DNA of 23,746 bases, taken from contig URPS01000035.1 in the NCBI GenBank assembly GCA_900549855.1, positions 1 through 23,746 on the forward strand, given 5' to 3'. The translations under genes were made by a program, and so were the position numbers. This document shows positions 5,263-13,449 of this stretch, one piece after another. The notes beneath the pieces are model-generated. The model saw only the letters and a list, made by a program, of their open reading frames with translations. It ran no database searches and was not told the DNA's origin. The stretch comes from an uncultured bacterium (GTDB lineage: Bacteria > Cyanobacteriota > Vampirovibrionia > Gastranaerophilales > Gastranaerophilaceae). How positions within the stretch are numbered: position 1 is the first letter of the stretch; every line of letters begins with the position of its first letter.

Positions 5263-6729
5263 CTAAATTTTGCCCACAAATTTGATATCATAGTCACTAA
5301 CTAATTCTTCGTGAGCTAGGACTGTCAAATCTTGTACAAATTCGGACAAAATAACAAACACCATATGTCTTATATCCATCGGAACAACCAGAACTGGTTT
5401 TGCTATCTTTTGTTTTTTAGCAAATTTCATAAGTTTCGCAGCAATATCTTGAACATCAGAAGAATCTATTCTAATAATAGCTTCCTCTTCATCTTCTTTA
5501 AAGAATGAATAAACTTTATCTAATAATTCATCAGAAAATTCGATAACTTTCAACTCGCCATCTTTTGCCAAGTCTTTAATAATATGTTTTGATAAAGCTA
5601 ATCTTACCTTATCGAGCAAATCTTCTTTCGTAGGCTCGTTTGCGTAATCATTTATTTTTTCAAATATATAAACAATGTTTTTCACAGAAACATGTTCTCT
5701 AATCAAGCAAGTTAAAAGATATTTTAGGTCTGACGCTGTAATAAAATCTGGGATTATATTATCAACCAAGAAAGAATTGTTTTCTATAACTTTTTCCACA
5801 TATTTATTAACATCGTTGTAATCCATAATATCAGAAACTTCTGTCACTGATATGTATTCAATTGCTTTACCAATGTATTCTACAGCCGTAAATCCCTGTT
5901 GCCAAAAATCTTTTACTTTGTCTTTCAAAATCCAGATTAGCTTTTTACCAGTAATATCATCGGTCACAATAATATCATCGTCTTGTGCCTTATACCCTTT
6001 CAATTCGTCCTTGTAATAAGCAACATACCCAGGGAATGCCACTGAGCGGAAAACTTCTATATCATGCAATTTAATATTAAATTCGTTCTGCATCAATTCA
6101 TCACTATTATGAAAATGGATATGCGGAATTACGTATCCCAACTCTTCGGCTAAATTTTGACGAATTTTAACGGTTTCTGAAAGCAGATTATCATTCGCTT
6201 CCATTGATATAACTTCCAAAATTTCTTCTGAAAGATTAATCACAAATTTCTCTTCTTTTATTGCAGAATACATTGCATCCGGAGAGATTTCATTAACTAA
6301 TGATTGTTTAAGAATATCCAGCTGCCTTAATTCATCTGACATTTGGTCATTTAGTTGTTTTTTCTTTTCCGGAGAAAGGTTCTCACTCTCAAGTTGAGAT
6401 TTTATTTTTTTAATTCTTTCCTTCTGGTTAGAAATTTTCAGCTGAATTTCTTTACAAGAAGCGTAAGGACTAGAAGGAGCCGCAAGCATTTTTTCCATAC
6501 GATATTTAAAGCTTGTAATATTTACAATATCATCCAAATCCGTATGATCTTCTTCTTGTTTTTCTCGCATAAAAATGCAATTAAAATCATAAGAAGTTTC
6601 TGTTTCAACTTCATGCATTGTATATAAATCCCAACCGGCTTCCGACATTTCATTAAGCAAATTTTCTAGAGCCTGTTTATCATCCGTTGGAACTGATTTT
6701 ATCACATATTGCATTTTTTTGTTATACAT
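5263..6729 (-). CDS. Soluble FlhA-C-like (FHIPEP) protein with N-terminal DUF4177-like domain
   Basis: This protein has 488 residues from ATG 6729, which has GAGG 6 bases upstream; an ATG at 6741 in the same frame is possible. Residues 5-57 resemble the small DUF4177 fold (Y-V-I-K-S-V, then L-L-N-E-M-S-E-A-G-W-D-L-Y). About 95-145 is a coiled coil. About 165-485 resembles the cytosolic domain of FlhA, the flagellar/type III export gate: R-Q-N-L-A-E-E-L-G-Y-V-I-P-H-I, I-K-L-H-D-I-E-V-F, then L-L-T-C-L-I-R-E-H-V-S-V-K-N-I-V-Y-I-F-E-K and the terminal P-V-L-V-V-P-M-D-I-R-H. The roughly 350-residue membrane half of FlhA is absent, and no other flagellar or type III gene is nearby. It may therefore be a scaffold adapted to another task. 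It overlaps the phosphorylase gene by 8 bases and is followed at once by higB. The FHIPEP call is by eye. Confidence 0.7.
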   Translation of the reverse strand: MYNKKMQYVIKSVPTDDKQALENLLNEMSEAGWDLYTMHEVETETSYDFNCIFMREKQEEDHTDLDDIVNITSFKYRMEKMLAAPSSPYASCKEIQLKISNQKERIKKIKSQLESENLSPEKKKQLNDQMSDELRQLDILKQSLVNEISPDAMYSAIKEEKFVINLSEEILEVISMEANDNLLSETVKIRQNLAEELGYVIPHIHFHNSDELMQNEFNIKLHDIEVFRSVAFPGYVAYYKDELKGYKAQDDDIIVTDDITGKKLIWILKDKVKDFWQQGFTAVEYIGKAIEYISVTEVSDIMDYNDVNKYVEKVIENNSFLVDNIIPDFITASDLKYLLTCLIREHVSVKNIVYIFEKINDYANEPTKEDLLDKVRLALSKHIIKDLAKDGELKVIEFSDELLDKVYSFFKEDEEEAIIRIDSSDVQDIAAKLMKFAKKQKIAKPVLVVPMDIRHMVFVILSEFVQDLTVLAHEELVSDYDIKFVGKI

Positions 6730-8053
6730 TATCGTCCTCATCTCTTGTACTGATAATCTTATAAACTAAATTTTTGTGCGAAGGTTTTACTTCGTTTATT
6801 GAAAAAGCACTATCACAGAATCTCTGTGCAGCCTTAGTTGCTTCTTCATCGTTAGAATATATTGTATAAAGGATATCGCCTTTTGCGACCTTTTCGCCAC
6901 ATTTTTTATTAAGATAGACTCCCACGCTTAAATCTATAGGTTTTGATGCTATTTCTCTAGAGGCTCCCAATGCCTTTAGAGCTCGTAAAATTTCAAATGC
7001 GTTTATATTCTGAACATACCCGCTCTTTTTAGATTCACATTCAACTTTATAATGCGGTAGAACAAATTTATCATAATTATCAATAACTTCTACAACACCA
7101 CCCTGAGCGATTATAAGTTCTTTAAACTTCTCGAGCGCTTTTCCTGATGTAATAAGATTTTTTAAATATTGTTCAGCTTCTTTTTCATTTTCAAACATAT
7201 CCAACTGTAACAACGTCATCGTTGCAATAGAATAAGTAAGTTTTGCCAAATCTTCTGAAACACTATTACCTTTTAGAAATTCAATCGCTTCTATAACTTC
7301 TAATGAATTACCAACCGCTCTGCCTAAAGGCTCATCCATTGAACTCACAATAGTCGTAATAGATTTATCAAGCATTTTACCGACATTAATTATCAACTGT
7401 GCAATTCTAACTGCATCTTCCGCTGTATCAATATCAGTCCCCAATCCGTATTTTACATTAATGATTATATGGGAAGCTCCAGACGCAATTTTTTTAGAAA
7501 TAATTGATGATGCAATTAAAGGTTCTGTTTTAATCGCATCTATAGCAAATCTCATCGTATAAATTCTTTTATCAGCAGGAGCAAGCTCATCGGATTGAGA
7601 AGCAATAACAGCATTAATATTTTTAACCTGATTAACAATTGCTTGTGTAGACAACTTCGTATTCAACCCGGGGATTGATTCCAGTTTATCAACCGTACCT
7701 GCGGCATGCCCCAAGCCTCTATCCGCAAGTTTTGCAACCGGAACACCCGCAGCAGCAAGCAATGGTATTAAAGTTATAGTCACTTTATCACCAACTCCGC
7801 CTGTTGAATGTTTATCGACAACTTGACCTTGCAAATCCTCAAAATTTACGACCTTGCCGGAATGTCCTAAAGCGTCAGAAAGGAATGCAGTCTCTTCGAC
7901 AGACATTCCTTTAAAACTTATTGCCGTTAACCACGCTGCCATTTGAGCGTCCGAAACAGAACCGGACATATATGACTTAATAATAAAATCAATTTCGTCC
8001 TTGGTATGATGTTTACCAAGTTTTTTTCTTTCAATCAGTTCTGTTATTTTCAT
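6722..8053 (-). CDS. Pyrimidine-nucleoside phosphorylase (thymidine phosphorylase family)
   Basis: This 443-residue protein has the family's usual length. It catalyses phosphorolysis of pyrimidine nucleosides to base and (deoxy)ribose-1-phosphate in the cytoplasm. Visible motifs are an N-terminal helical domain (I-x-E-R-K-x-x-G-x-x-H-T-K-D-E-I), the glycine loop D-K-H-S-T-G-G-V-G-D-K, R-G-L-G-H-A-A-G-T-V-D-K-L-E-S-I-P-G, and P-L-I-A-S-S-I-I-S-K-K-I-A-S-G-A. Some family positions differ: the usual S-G-R-G is A-D-R-G, and the segment after the second Arg (usually R-D-V-T-A-T) reads R-F-A-I-D-A. It could thus be a divergent deoA/pdp or have shifted specificity. The start lies 2 bases after the ompH stop with no clear ribosome binding site, suggesting translational coupling. 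Confidence 0.85.
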   Translation of the reverse strand: MKITELIERKKLGKHHTKDEIDFIIKSYMSGSVSDAQMAAWLTAISFKGMSVEETAFLSDALGHSGKVVNFEDLQGQVVDKHSTGGVGDKVTITLIPLLAAAGVPVAKLADRGLGHAAGTVDKLESIPGLNTKLSTQAIVNQVKNINAVIASQSDELAPADKRIYTMRFAIDAIKTEPLIASSIISKKIASGASHIIINVKYGLGTDIDTAEDAVRIAQLIINVGKMLDKSITTIVSSMDEPLGRAVGNSLEVIEAIEFLKGNSVSEDLAKLTYSIATMTLLQLDMFENEKEAEQYLKNLITSGKALEKFKELIIAQGGVVEVIDNYDKFVLPHYKVECESKKSGYVQNINAFEILRALKALGASREIASKPIDLSVGVYLNKKCGEKVAKGDILYTIYSNDEEATKAAQRFCDSAFSINEVKPSHKNLVYKIISTRDEDDNV

Positions 8054-8055
8054 AT

Positions 8056-8502
8056 TTATTTAGAAGCTTTCAATTTTGCAATAACACTATCTGTAATATC
8101 AACACCGCCAACGAATACGCCACGTACATCCATTACAGCATCAAGTTTTTGTTCTACCATAACGGCTTTTGCTGCATCTTTAATCTTTGTGAACACTTCT
8201 TGTTCTCTTTTGTTTTTCAAAGTTACATACGCAGTTTCTTTTGTTTTGAATTCTGCTGCAACTTTTTCTTCAAAAGTTTGTTTCTTTAAAGGTGTATCCA
8301 AAGATTTGTATTCTTTTTCTTTATCAACAAGGAATTGTTGCATTTCTAAGCCTTTTGCATCAACTTCCTTAGTAACTTGTTTTGCATAATCATAATTATC
8401 AATAACCTTAGCATAGTCAATATAACCTACACCGCCGGCATTTGCGATACCGGTAAATGCTGCCATCAATAGAACAACAATTCCTAATTTAAACTTCTTC
8501 AT
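8056..8502 (-). CDS. OmpH/Skp-like periplasmic chaperone
   Basis: This protein has 148 residues. A signal peptide (about 1-22, cleavage after A-N-A) is followed by G-Y-I-D-Y-A-K-V-I-D-N-Y. A long charged helical stretch (about 40-115) forms the tentacle arms seen in Skp. The return strand V-M-D-V-R-G-V-F-V-G-G-V-D-I-T-D is typical of OmpH family C-termini. Skp-like proteins hold unfolded outer-membrane proteins in the periplasm for delivery to BamA, encoded 33 bases upstream in the same direction. AGGAGG lies 6 bases before the ATG, and a strong private promoter is at 8524-8552. Expression can therefore exceed that of bamA, fitting a stoichiometric chaperone. Confidence 0.88.
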   Translation of the reverse strand: MKKFKLGIVVLLMAAFTGIANAGGVGYIDYAKVIDNYDYAKQVTKEVDAKGLEMQQFLVDKEKEYKSLDTPLKKQTFEEKVAAEFKTKETAYVTLKNKREQEVFTKIKDAAKAVMVEQKLDAVMDVRGVFVGGVDITDSVIAKLKASK

Positions 8503-8523
8503 ATTAACCTCCTATGATTATAT

Positions 8524-8552
8524 ATTATACACTATTTAGTACATCATGTCAC
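8524..8552 (-). promoter_or_regulatory. Promoter of ompH-like gene, within the end of bamA
   Basis: On the minus strand, GTGACA (8547-8552), a 17-base spacer and TATAAT (8524-8529) form a near-consensus sigma-70 promoter. The -35 lies in the last codons of bamA and the -10 in the intergenic gap. Confidence 0.65.
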
Positions 8553-10440
8553 CTACACCAAACGTAAAGTAACCGTTAGGTGAGCCGTATGGACCGGAAT
8601 TTGTAAGTGGGAAACCATAGTCAACTGATAATGGTCCAATCCCCGGCATATTTATCTTCAAACCAATACCGGCAGTAATTGCTTGTAATGGTCTATCATA
8701 TAAATAACTTGCAATTGTCGGGTCAAATACTTTACCGGCATCAACCCAGAATGTAATTCTCAAGTTCTGCAAGAAATTAACTTTTAACTTATCAACAAAA
8801 GGAATTGGAGTTGCTAATTCTGCAGAACCCATAATGAATGAAGTACCGGTACCGACACCGTTTACCTTATAACCTCTGATTGTATAAGGGCCACCTAAAC
8901 GGTATGCCATAATTTCCGGCATGTCAGAACCGTGAATTTTTATACCACCACGTCCCGTAAACGTCAATGAAGATTTCTTAGCTATCGGAATATAGCGTTT
9001 TGCCATACCTGTCAAACGACCGTTTGTTTTTGCAAAACCATCAAGCCCAAAAGCTTCTTCATATCTAACAGAAGCCAATGCACCATGACGAGGGTTTACG
9101 GCAGAATCACGAGAATCGTATGCTAACCCTGGAGCTAATCTTAAGAAGAAGCCTCCTTCAAGTTCTTTAGCTCTGTCAGCAATATTCAAATTGTGTGAAC
9201 GATATAAGTTCTCTACATTAATTCTATCACCTTCTGACATATGAATATATTCAACACCGGTTGTAAATGTTGAAGACAAATGTCTATTGTATCTCATCCT
9301 ATGAGCAACAGTACCTTCAATACCAATTCTTCTTTCCAATGCAAGAGGAATTGTATAACTGCCTAAATCTCTAAAATATAATTTACTCATCAGAGAATTA
9401 TCAGCATTCAAGAAATGAGGTTCAAAAAAGCTTAATTCTGCTTGATAGTTCATATGGCTCTTGATAGAAGAATCGCTCATTAAGATACCGGAACCTACCA
9501 GACCAGTTAAAGATACTCTTTGATTTCTTCCTCTAAAATTATTATCAGAAATACCAACAGAACCAAATGCACCTGTTGCAGAATCTAAACCGCCACCGAT
9601 TGAAACGGACGCAGTTCTTTGTTCTTTCAACTCAATTGTTACGTCAAATTTATCTGGGTCATCTTCAGAAACTTCAATCGTTCTGTTTACATCCTTAAAT
9701 GCTTGCGTTGAATACAATCTTACCAAATCTTGTTTTACTTGGTTTTCATTGTAAACAGTCCCCGGTTCAGTCATAATATTACGTTCAATTACGTACTGCT
9801 TAGTTTTTTCGTTTCCGGTAATCATAATTTTATTAATCTTACCTTCTGTAATACTCAAATTAAGCGTTCCGTCCGGATCATCATATATCGAATCTATTTT
9901 TGATAGTATATAACCTTTTGAATAATAACACTGGTTAATCTGTTCCATTGCCTGATTGATAGCTGTAATATTCTGCGGTTTACCTTTTAAAGGAAGCAAA
10001 TATTGCATAATTTCATCAGATGCAACAACAGTATTACCTTCAATCGTAAAATCTGTAACAGGAATATTTTCTTCAACTATAATTTTCAAAGATATAGTAC
10101 CATTAGAATTTTTCACAGGAATAGCTTTCATTTTTTCTGTAAAATAGCCCATTCTGTAGATTGTTTTTAAATCCTGCTGCATCAAATCTTTATCATATAA
10201 ATCACCTTTTTTAAGAGCCATCTTCGATAAAATGTACTCCGGTTTAATAATATTGGAGCCCAAGATTTCTATATCATTAATATAAGCAGTGCTACTATCA
10301 TAGCTTGTTTCTTCGGATGATTCCAAAGCTCCGGCTTCATCTTCAGTAACTGCATACGACAAATTTCCGGAAACAGTAAAAGTTCCCAGAATTAATGCAA
10401 AAACTATTAATTTTTTATATATACCTGATAGATTAGCCAA
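8536..10440 (-). CDS. bamA: Outer-membrane protein assembly factor BamA (Omp85)
   Basis: This 634-residue protein starts with TTG at 10440 (GGAG 7 bases upstream). A signal peptide covers about 1-31. Three POTRA domains lie at about 53-124, 127-200 and 201-273, each ending in the I-x-V-x-E/L-x-E type strand. The rest, 274-634, is the 16-strand barrel. The L6 motif R-G-Y is at 522-524 (G-G-P-Y-T-I-R-G-Y), and the chain ends in an aromatic residue (D-M-M-Y). BamA inserts beta-barrel proteins into the outer membrane. Three POTRA domains instead of the proteobacterial five are typical of cyanobacterial Omp85 proteins and support that affiliation. No clear promoter was found in the 176-base gap to the divergent transporter gene. 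Confidence 0.93.
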   Translation of the reverse strand: MANLSGIYKKLIVFALILGTFTVSGNLSYAVTEDEAGALESSEETSYDSSTAYINDIEILGSNIIKPEYILSKMALKKGDLYDKDLMQQDLKTIYRMGYFTEKMKAIPVKNSNGTISLKIIVEENIPVTDFTIEGNTVVASDEIMQYLLPLKGKPQNITAINQAMEQINQCYYSKGYILSKIDSIYDDPDGTLNLSITEGKINKIMITGNEKTKQYVIERNIMTEPGTVYNENQVKQDLVRLYSTQAFKDVNRTIEVSEDDPDKFDVTIELKEQRTASVSIGGGLDSATGAFGSVGISDNNFRGRNQRVSLTGLVGSGILMSDSSIKSHMNYQAELSFFEPHFLNADNSLMSKLYFRDLGSYTIPLALERRIGIEGTVAHRMRYNRHLSSTFTTGVEYIHMSEGDRINVENLYRSHNLNIADRAKELEGGFFLRLAPGLAYDSRDSAVNPRHGALASVRYEEAFGLDGFAKTNGRLTGMAKRYIPIAKKSSLTFTGRGGIKIHGSDMPEIMAYRLGGPYTIRGYKVNGVGTGTSFIMGSAELATPIPFVDKLKVNFLQNLRITFWVDAGKVFDPTIASYLYDRPLQAITAGIGLKINMPGIGPLSVDYGFPLTNSGPYGSPNGYFTFGVGDMMY

Positions 10441-10616
10441 CTATCCACTCCAAAGTGTTACAATAATTATTCTATCACAAATATCGGATTTTAAAAAGTT
10501 AAAAGCACATGTTACAAAATTTTACATTGTAAAAATTATTATCCGCCAAAGAGCAGCTTGTTTGTTATAAAATAGAACATGTACACTTTTAATAAAGGAT
10601 AGATAAAGGAGGAAAG

Positions 10617-11942
10617 ATGGAAGGTTTACTGAGCATTATTCACGCTCATGCAATACCTGTATCTGCGGCTATATTGATTGTCGCATACGTATTTATTGCT
10701 ACGGAAAAAATACCTAAAGTTACAGTTGCCTTGTTAGGTGCAGCTTTAACACTTATTTTAGGTTTATTAGGACAAGATAAGCTTGTTAACGGAACTTTTG
10801 ATGTTGGATATTTTATCAACTTTGTTGATTTTAACGTAATATTCCTTCTTGTTTCAATGATGATAATTGTATCAATTGCGACGAGAAGCGGTATGTTCAA
10901 CTGGATTGCAAACGAAATGTTAAAGTTAACAAAAGGTAATCCAAAATTAATTTTAATGTCATTAGCTATATTTACAGCTATCGTTTCAGCATTTCTAGAT
11001 AACGTAACTACAGTTATCCTAATCATGCCTGTAACATTTGTTATCGCAAAAGAATTGGATATTAACCCAATTCCATTTTTAATTACAGAAATTTTAGCAT
11101 CAAACATCGGTGGTACTGCTACATTAATTGGTGACCCACCAAACATTATTATCGGAAGCGCTGCCGGACTTTCTTTTATGGATTTCATCAAAGAATTAAC
11201 AGGTATCGTTGCGGCAATATTGATTATTAATGTTGGTATTCTTGCATTTATCTTTAGAAAACAATTAGTTGCAGCTAAAGAAAAAATGGAAAAAGTTGCT
11301 CAACTAGATAACTCCCATACAATCACAGATAAAGGTTTGATGATTCGTTCAGGACTTGTATTATTGTTAGTAATCATCGGATTTATGCTACACGATATTA
11401 CACACATTCAAACTTGTGTAACAGCAATGGCTGGTGCAGCATTCTTGTTATTATTTGAAAAACCACAAAAAATATTCCACGAAGTTGAATGGAACACAAT
11501 CTTCTTCTTCATCGGTTTATTCATAATTATTGGTGGTTTAGAGCATGCCGGTGGTATCAAACTTATGTCAGAATGGTTGTTGAACGTAACTAACGGTTCT
11601 CAAAAAGCTACAGCTATGATTATTCTTTGGGCTTCAGGTATTTTATCAGGTATTATTGATAACATTCCTTACACAGCAACAATGTCACCATTGTTGGTAG
11701 AAGTTCAAAAGGTTATGGGCGCTGATTATACATTCCCACTATGGTGGTGCTTATCTTTAGGCGCTTGCCTAGGCGGCAACATGACAATCATCGGCGCAGC
11801 TGCAAACGTAATCGTATCAGAAACTGCAGCTTCTACAGGACATCCGATTAAATTCATGTATTTCTTGAAATATGGTGTTCTAGTAACAATGATTTCATTG
11901 TTTATGAGTACAGTTTACGTTTGGTTCAGATTCCTTGCGTAA
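10617..11942 (+). CDS. NhaD/ArsB-type ion transporter (IT superfamily)
   Basis: This 441-residue integral membrane protein has about 11-12 hydrophobic helices, the family's usual size. The inverted-repeat signature of the ion-transporter superfamily is clear. The first half has F-L-D-N-V-T-T (126-132) and S-N-I-G-G-T-A-T-L-I-G-D-P-P-N (162-176). The second has I-I-D-N-I-P-Y-T (346-353) and L-G-G-N-M-T-I-I-G-A-A-A-N (385-397). Such proteins act as Na+/H+ antiporters, arsenite or anion permeases. The substrate cannot be read from the sequence; no ars genes are nearby and the gene stands alone. AAAGGAGG lies 4 bases before the ATG. It ends at the hairpin 11966-11999, shared with cdd. Confidence 0.85.
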   Translation: MEGLLSIIHAHAIPVSAAILIVAYVFIATEKIPKVTVALLGAALTLILGLLGQDKLVNGTFDVGYFINFVDFNVIFLLVSMMIIVSIATRSGMFNWIANEMLKLTKGNPKLILMSLAIFTAIVSAFLDNVTTVILIMPVTFVIAKELDINPIPFLITEILASNIGGTATLIGDPPNIIIGSAAGLSFMDFIKELTGIVAAILIINVGILAFIFRKQLVAAKEKMEKVAQLDNSHTITDKGLMIRSGLVLLLVIIGFMLHDITHIQTCVTAMAGAAFLLLFEKPQKIFHEVEWNTIFFFIGLFIIIGGLEHAGGIKLMSEWLLNVTNGSQKATAMIILWASGILSGIIDNIPYTATMSPLLVEVQKVMGADYTFPLWWCLSLGACLGGNMTIIGAAANVIVSETAASTGHPIKFMYFLKYGVLVTMISLFMSTVYVWFRFLA

Positions 11943-11965
11943 TTAAATATAAACATATATTGAAA

Positions 11966-11999
11966 AAAGGGCGATTTTTCTTTCGAAAAATCGCCCTTT
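11966..11999. terminator. Intrinsic terminator between transporter and cdd
   Basis: A 15-bp perfect stem (11966-11980 with 11985-11999: AAAGGGCGATTTTTC and complement) has the loop TTTC. On the minus strand it is followed by TTTTTT, giving a good terminator for cdd. On the plus strand the stem ends in TTT. Confidence 0.85.
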
Positions 12000-12018
12000 A
12001 AATTGTTTGTAAGTTTAT

Positions 12019-12408
12019 TTATATCCTGAAACCAAATGGTAAAAATTCACTTAATTTTCTAGCATCAAGCCTTCCACAATCTTCTGTAATCACAATAATC
12101 TCATCGTCGCCTTGAAATTCATACATTACTTGTCTGCAAGCACCACAAGGATAACAATTATCGGAATTCGGAGAATAAATTGCAATCGCTAAAATTTCTC
12201 TTTCTCCTTCTGATACTGCTTTGAATATTGCAGTACGCTCTGCACAATTTGTCATGCCGAAAGATGAATTTTCGACATTACAACCGGAATATATTTTTCC
12301 GCTTTTTGCTACAAGAGCTGCTCCAACCGCAAATCTTGAAAACGGTGAATATGACATTTTGGAAGCTTCTTTAGCTCTATCCATTAGTTGCTTGTAATCT
12401 ATTTCCAT
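12019..12408 (-). CDS. cdd: Cytidine deaminase
   Basis: This 129-residue protein is the length of the homotetrameric cytidine deaminases. It hydrolyses cytidine and deoxycytidine to uridine and deoxyuridine in pyrimidine salvage. Motifs are S-R-F-A-V-G-A-A-L (24-32), the substrate loop G-C-N-V-E-N-S-S-F-G (42-51), the zinc ligand and catalytic glutamate C55-A-E57, and the second zinc pair P-C-G-A-C (C88, C91). All catalytic residues are present. It lies 56 bases downstream of the methyltransferase gene in the same direction and may be read from the same transcript. It ends at the hairpin 11966-11999. The uridine or deoxyuridine formed could feed the pyrimidine phosphorylase encoded at 6722-8053. 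Confidence 0.95.
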   Translation of the reverse strand: MEIDYKQLMDRAKEASKMSYSPFSRFAVGAALVAKSGKIYSGCNVENSSFGMTNCAERTAIFKAVSEGEREILAIAIYSPNSDNCYPCGACRQVMYEFQGDDEIIVITEDCGRLDARKLSEFLPFGFRI

Positions 12409-12464
12409 ATCTACATTCTATTCCTTTTTCTATGTTTGACATCAATTAATTGGATGATTTATGA

Positions 12465-13391
12465 CTAATAAAAATTTAAAGAATTCTTTTCCATAATTAT
12501 ACTATTATCCGTCTGTTTATTAACGTCTGACTTTCCTAGATTGAATATTCTACCGGAACTATCAACAACATAGGATTTCTCTATAGGCTTATTATATAAA
12601 TTTGGGATTTCACCACCCTTTTGAAAAACATTTCTTACCACTGTTGGCAAGAATTTGTGTTCCATAAGTAGTTTACTCAATTTGCAATCTTCTTCATCAT
12701 AGTCACCGATTACAACAATAGAGGATTCGTCAAATTTGTCCTCTAATTTTTGCGCAAGTTTTTCTCTCTTGAAAGCATCTAGATATGGCCAAAAATTACG
12801 ACATAATAAAACGGTATTTTTTGAAGACATATTATCAACATCTTCCAAGATATCACCTTGAGAAAATTTTACATTTTTTTTCAAAATATCTTTTGGGGAC
12901 AACAGAAGAAGATCTCTTTCGTAGATATCATGTCCCATATCAAAGTTTGTATTAAATTCTACATTAAAATATTTTTTTGGATTATTATGAGTATGACGAG
13001 TTATATGCGAAATTTCACCGCTATATAATTTCATCGGCAAATATTTTTTTGCAGCTTCAATATTTATTTCATCAAAATCTTTTGCAATAATTGGAAAAAA
13101 CTTTTTAGCTTCTTCTTCGCCTAAATAATTTATCAAACTCGCAACACAAGAATACGTTTCCTGCCCGTTTGAACAACAATGATTTATAAAATTAACTTTT
13201 GAAACATCCTTATATTTTCTTTTCAATAAAGATGCAAAGCCTTCCCAATCCATATCCGGTCTAAAAAAATAAGTCGTAGTTCTATAAAATAAGTTCTTTT
13301 TAGGCTCATCTACAACTCGACAATTTCCTCTACACGAAGGAGACTTTTTATTATAAATAGAATAATTATTATTTATCGGTAAAATTCGCAT
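12465..13391 (-). CDS. Divergent CheR-like SAM-dependent methyltransferase
   Basis: This protein has 308 residues. The central part follows the CheR layout: motif I N-H-C-C-S-N-G-Q-E-T-Y-S (69-81, cf. CheR A-C-S-T-G-E-E-P-Y-S), then I-I-A-K-D-F-D-E-I-N-I-E-A-A-K-K-Y-L (101-118), F-S-Q-G-D-I-L (176-182) and T-V-L-L-C-R-N-F-W-P-Y-L-D (193-205, cf. F-C-R-N-V-L-I-Y-F-D). The first SAM-binding Gly is kept, but flanking residues differ and the CheR N-terminal helical domain is missing, so a chemotaxis role is unlikely. No chemoreceptor or che gene is nearby. The N-terminus M-R-I-L-P-I-N-N-N...P-S-C-R-G looks like a short tag unrelated to the domain. There is no obvious ribosome binding site before ATG 13391. 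Confidence 0.6.
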   Translation of the reverse strand: MRILPINNNYSIYNKKSPSCRGNCRVVDEPKKNLFYRTTTYFFRPDMDWEGFASLLKRKYKDVSKVNFINHCCSNGQETYSCVASLINYLGEEEAKKFFPIIAKDFDEINIEAAKKYLPMKLYSGEISHITRHTHNNPKKYFNVEFNTNFDMGHDIYERDLLLLSPKDILKKNVKFSQGDILEDVDNMSSKNTVLLCRNFWPYLDAFKREKLAQKLEDKFDESSIVVIGDYDEEDCKLSKLLMEHKFLPTVVRNVFQKGGEIPNLYNKPIEKSYVVDSSGRIFNLGKSDVNKQTDNSIIMEKNSLNFY

Positions 13392-13414
13392 AATATAATA
13401 ATGCTTGTAAAAAT

Positions 13415-13444
13415 ATTATTTGCTACCATAATAATTTTTGACAA
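13415..13444 (-). promoter_or_regulatory. Possible promoter of the CheR-like gene
   Basis: On the minus strand, TTGTCA (13439-13444), 18 bases and AATAAT (13415-13420) lie just after the murJ stop. The match is moderate; read-through from murJ is equally possible. Confidence 0.35.
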
Positions 13445-13449
13445 ACTCA

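Noticed and set aside
8006..8389. 127-codon plus-strand frame
   Set aside because: It lies opposite the Skp-like gene, whose signal peptide and fold signature are convincing.
10646..11191. 181-codon minus-strand frame inside the ion transporter gene
   Set aside because: It is a shadow of the well-supported NhaD/ArsB-type gene; the hydrophobic pattern is the complement of membrane-helix codons.
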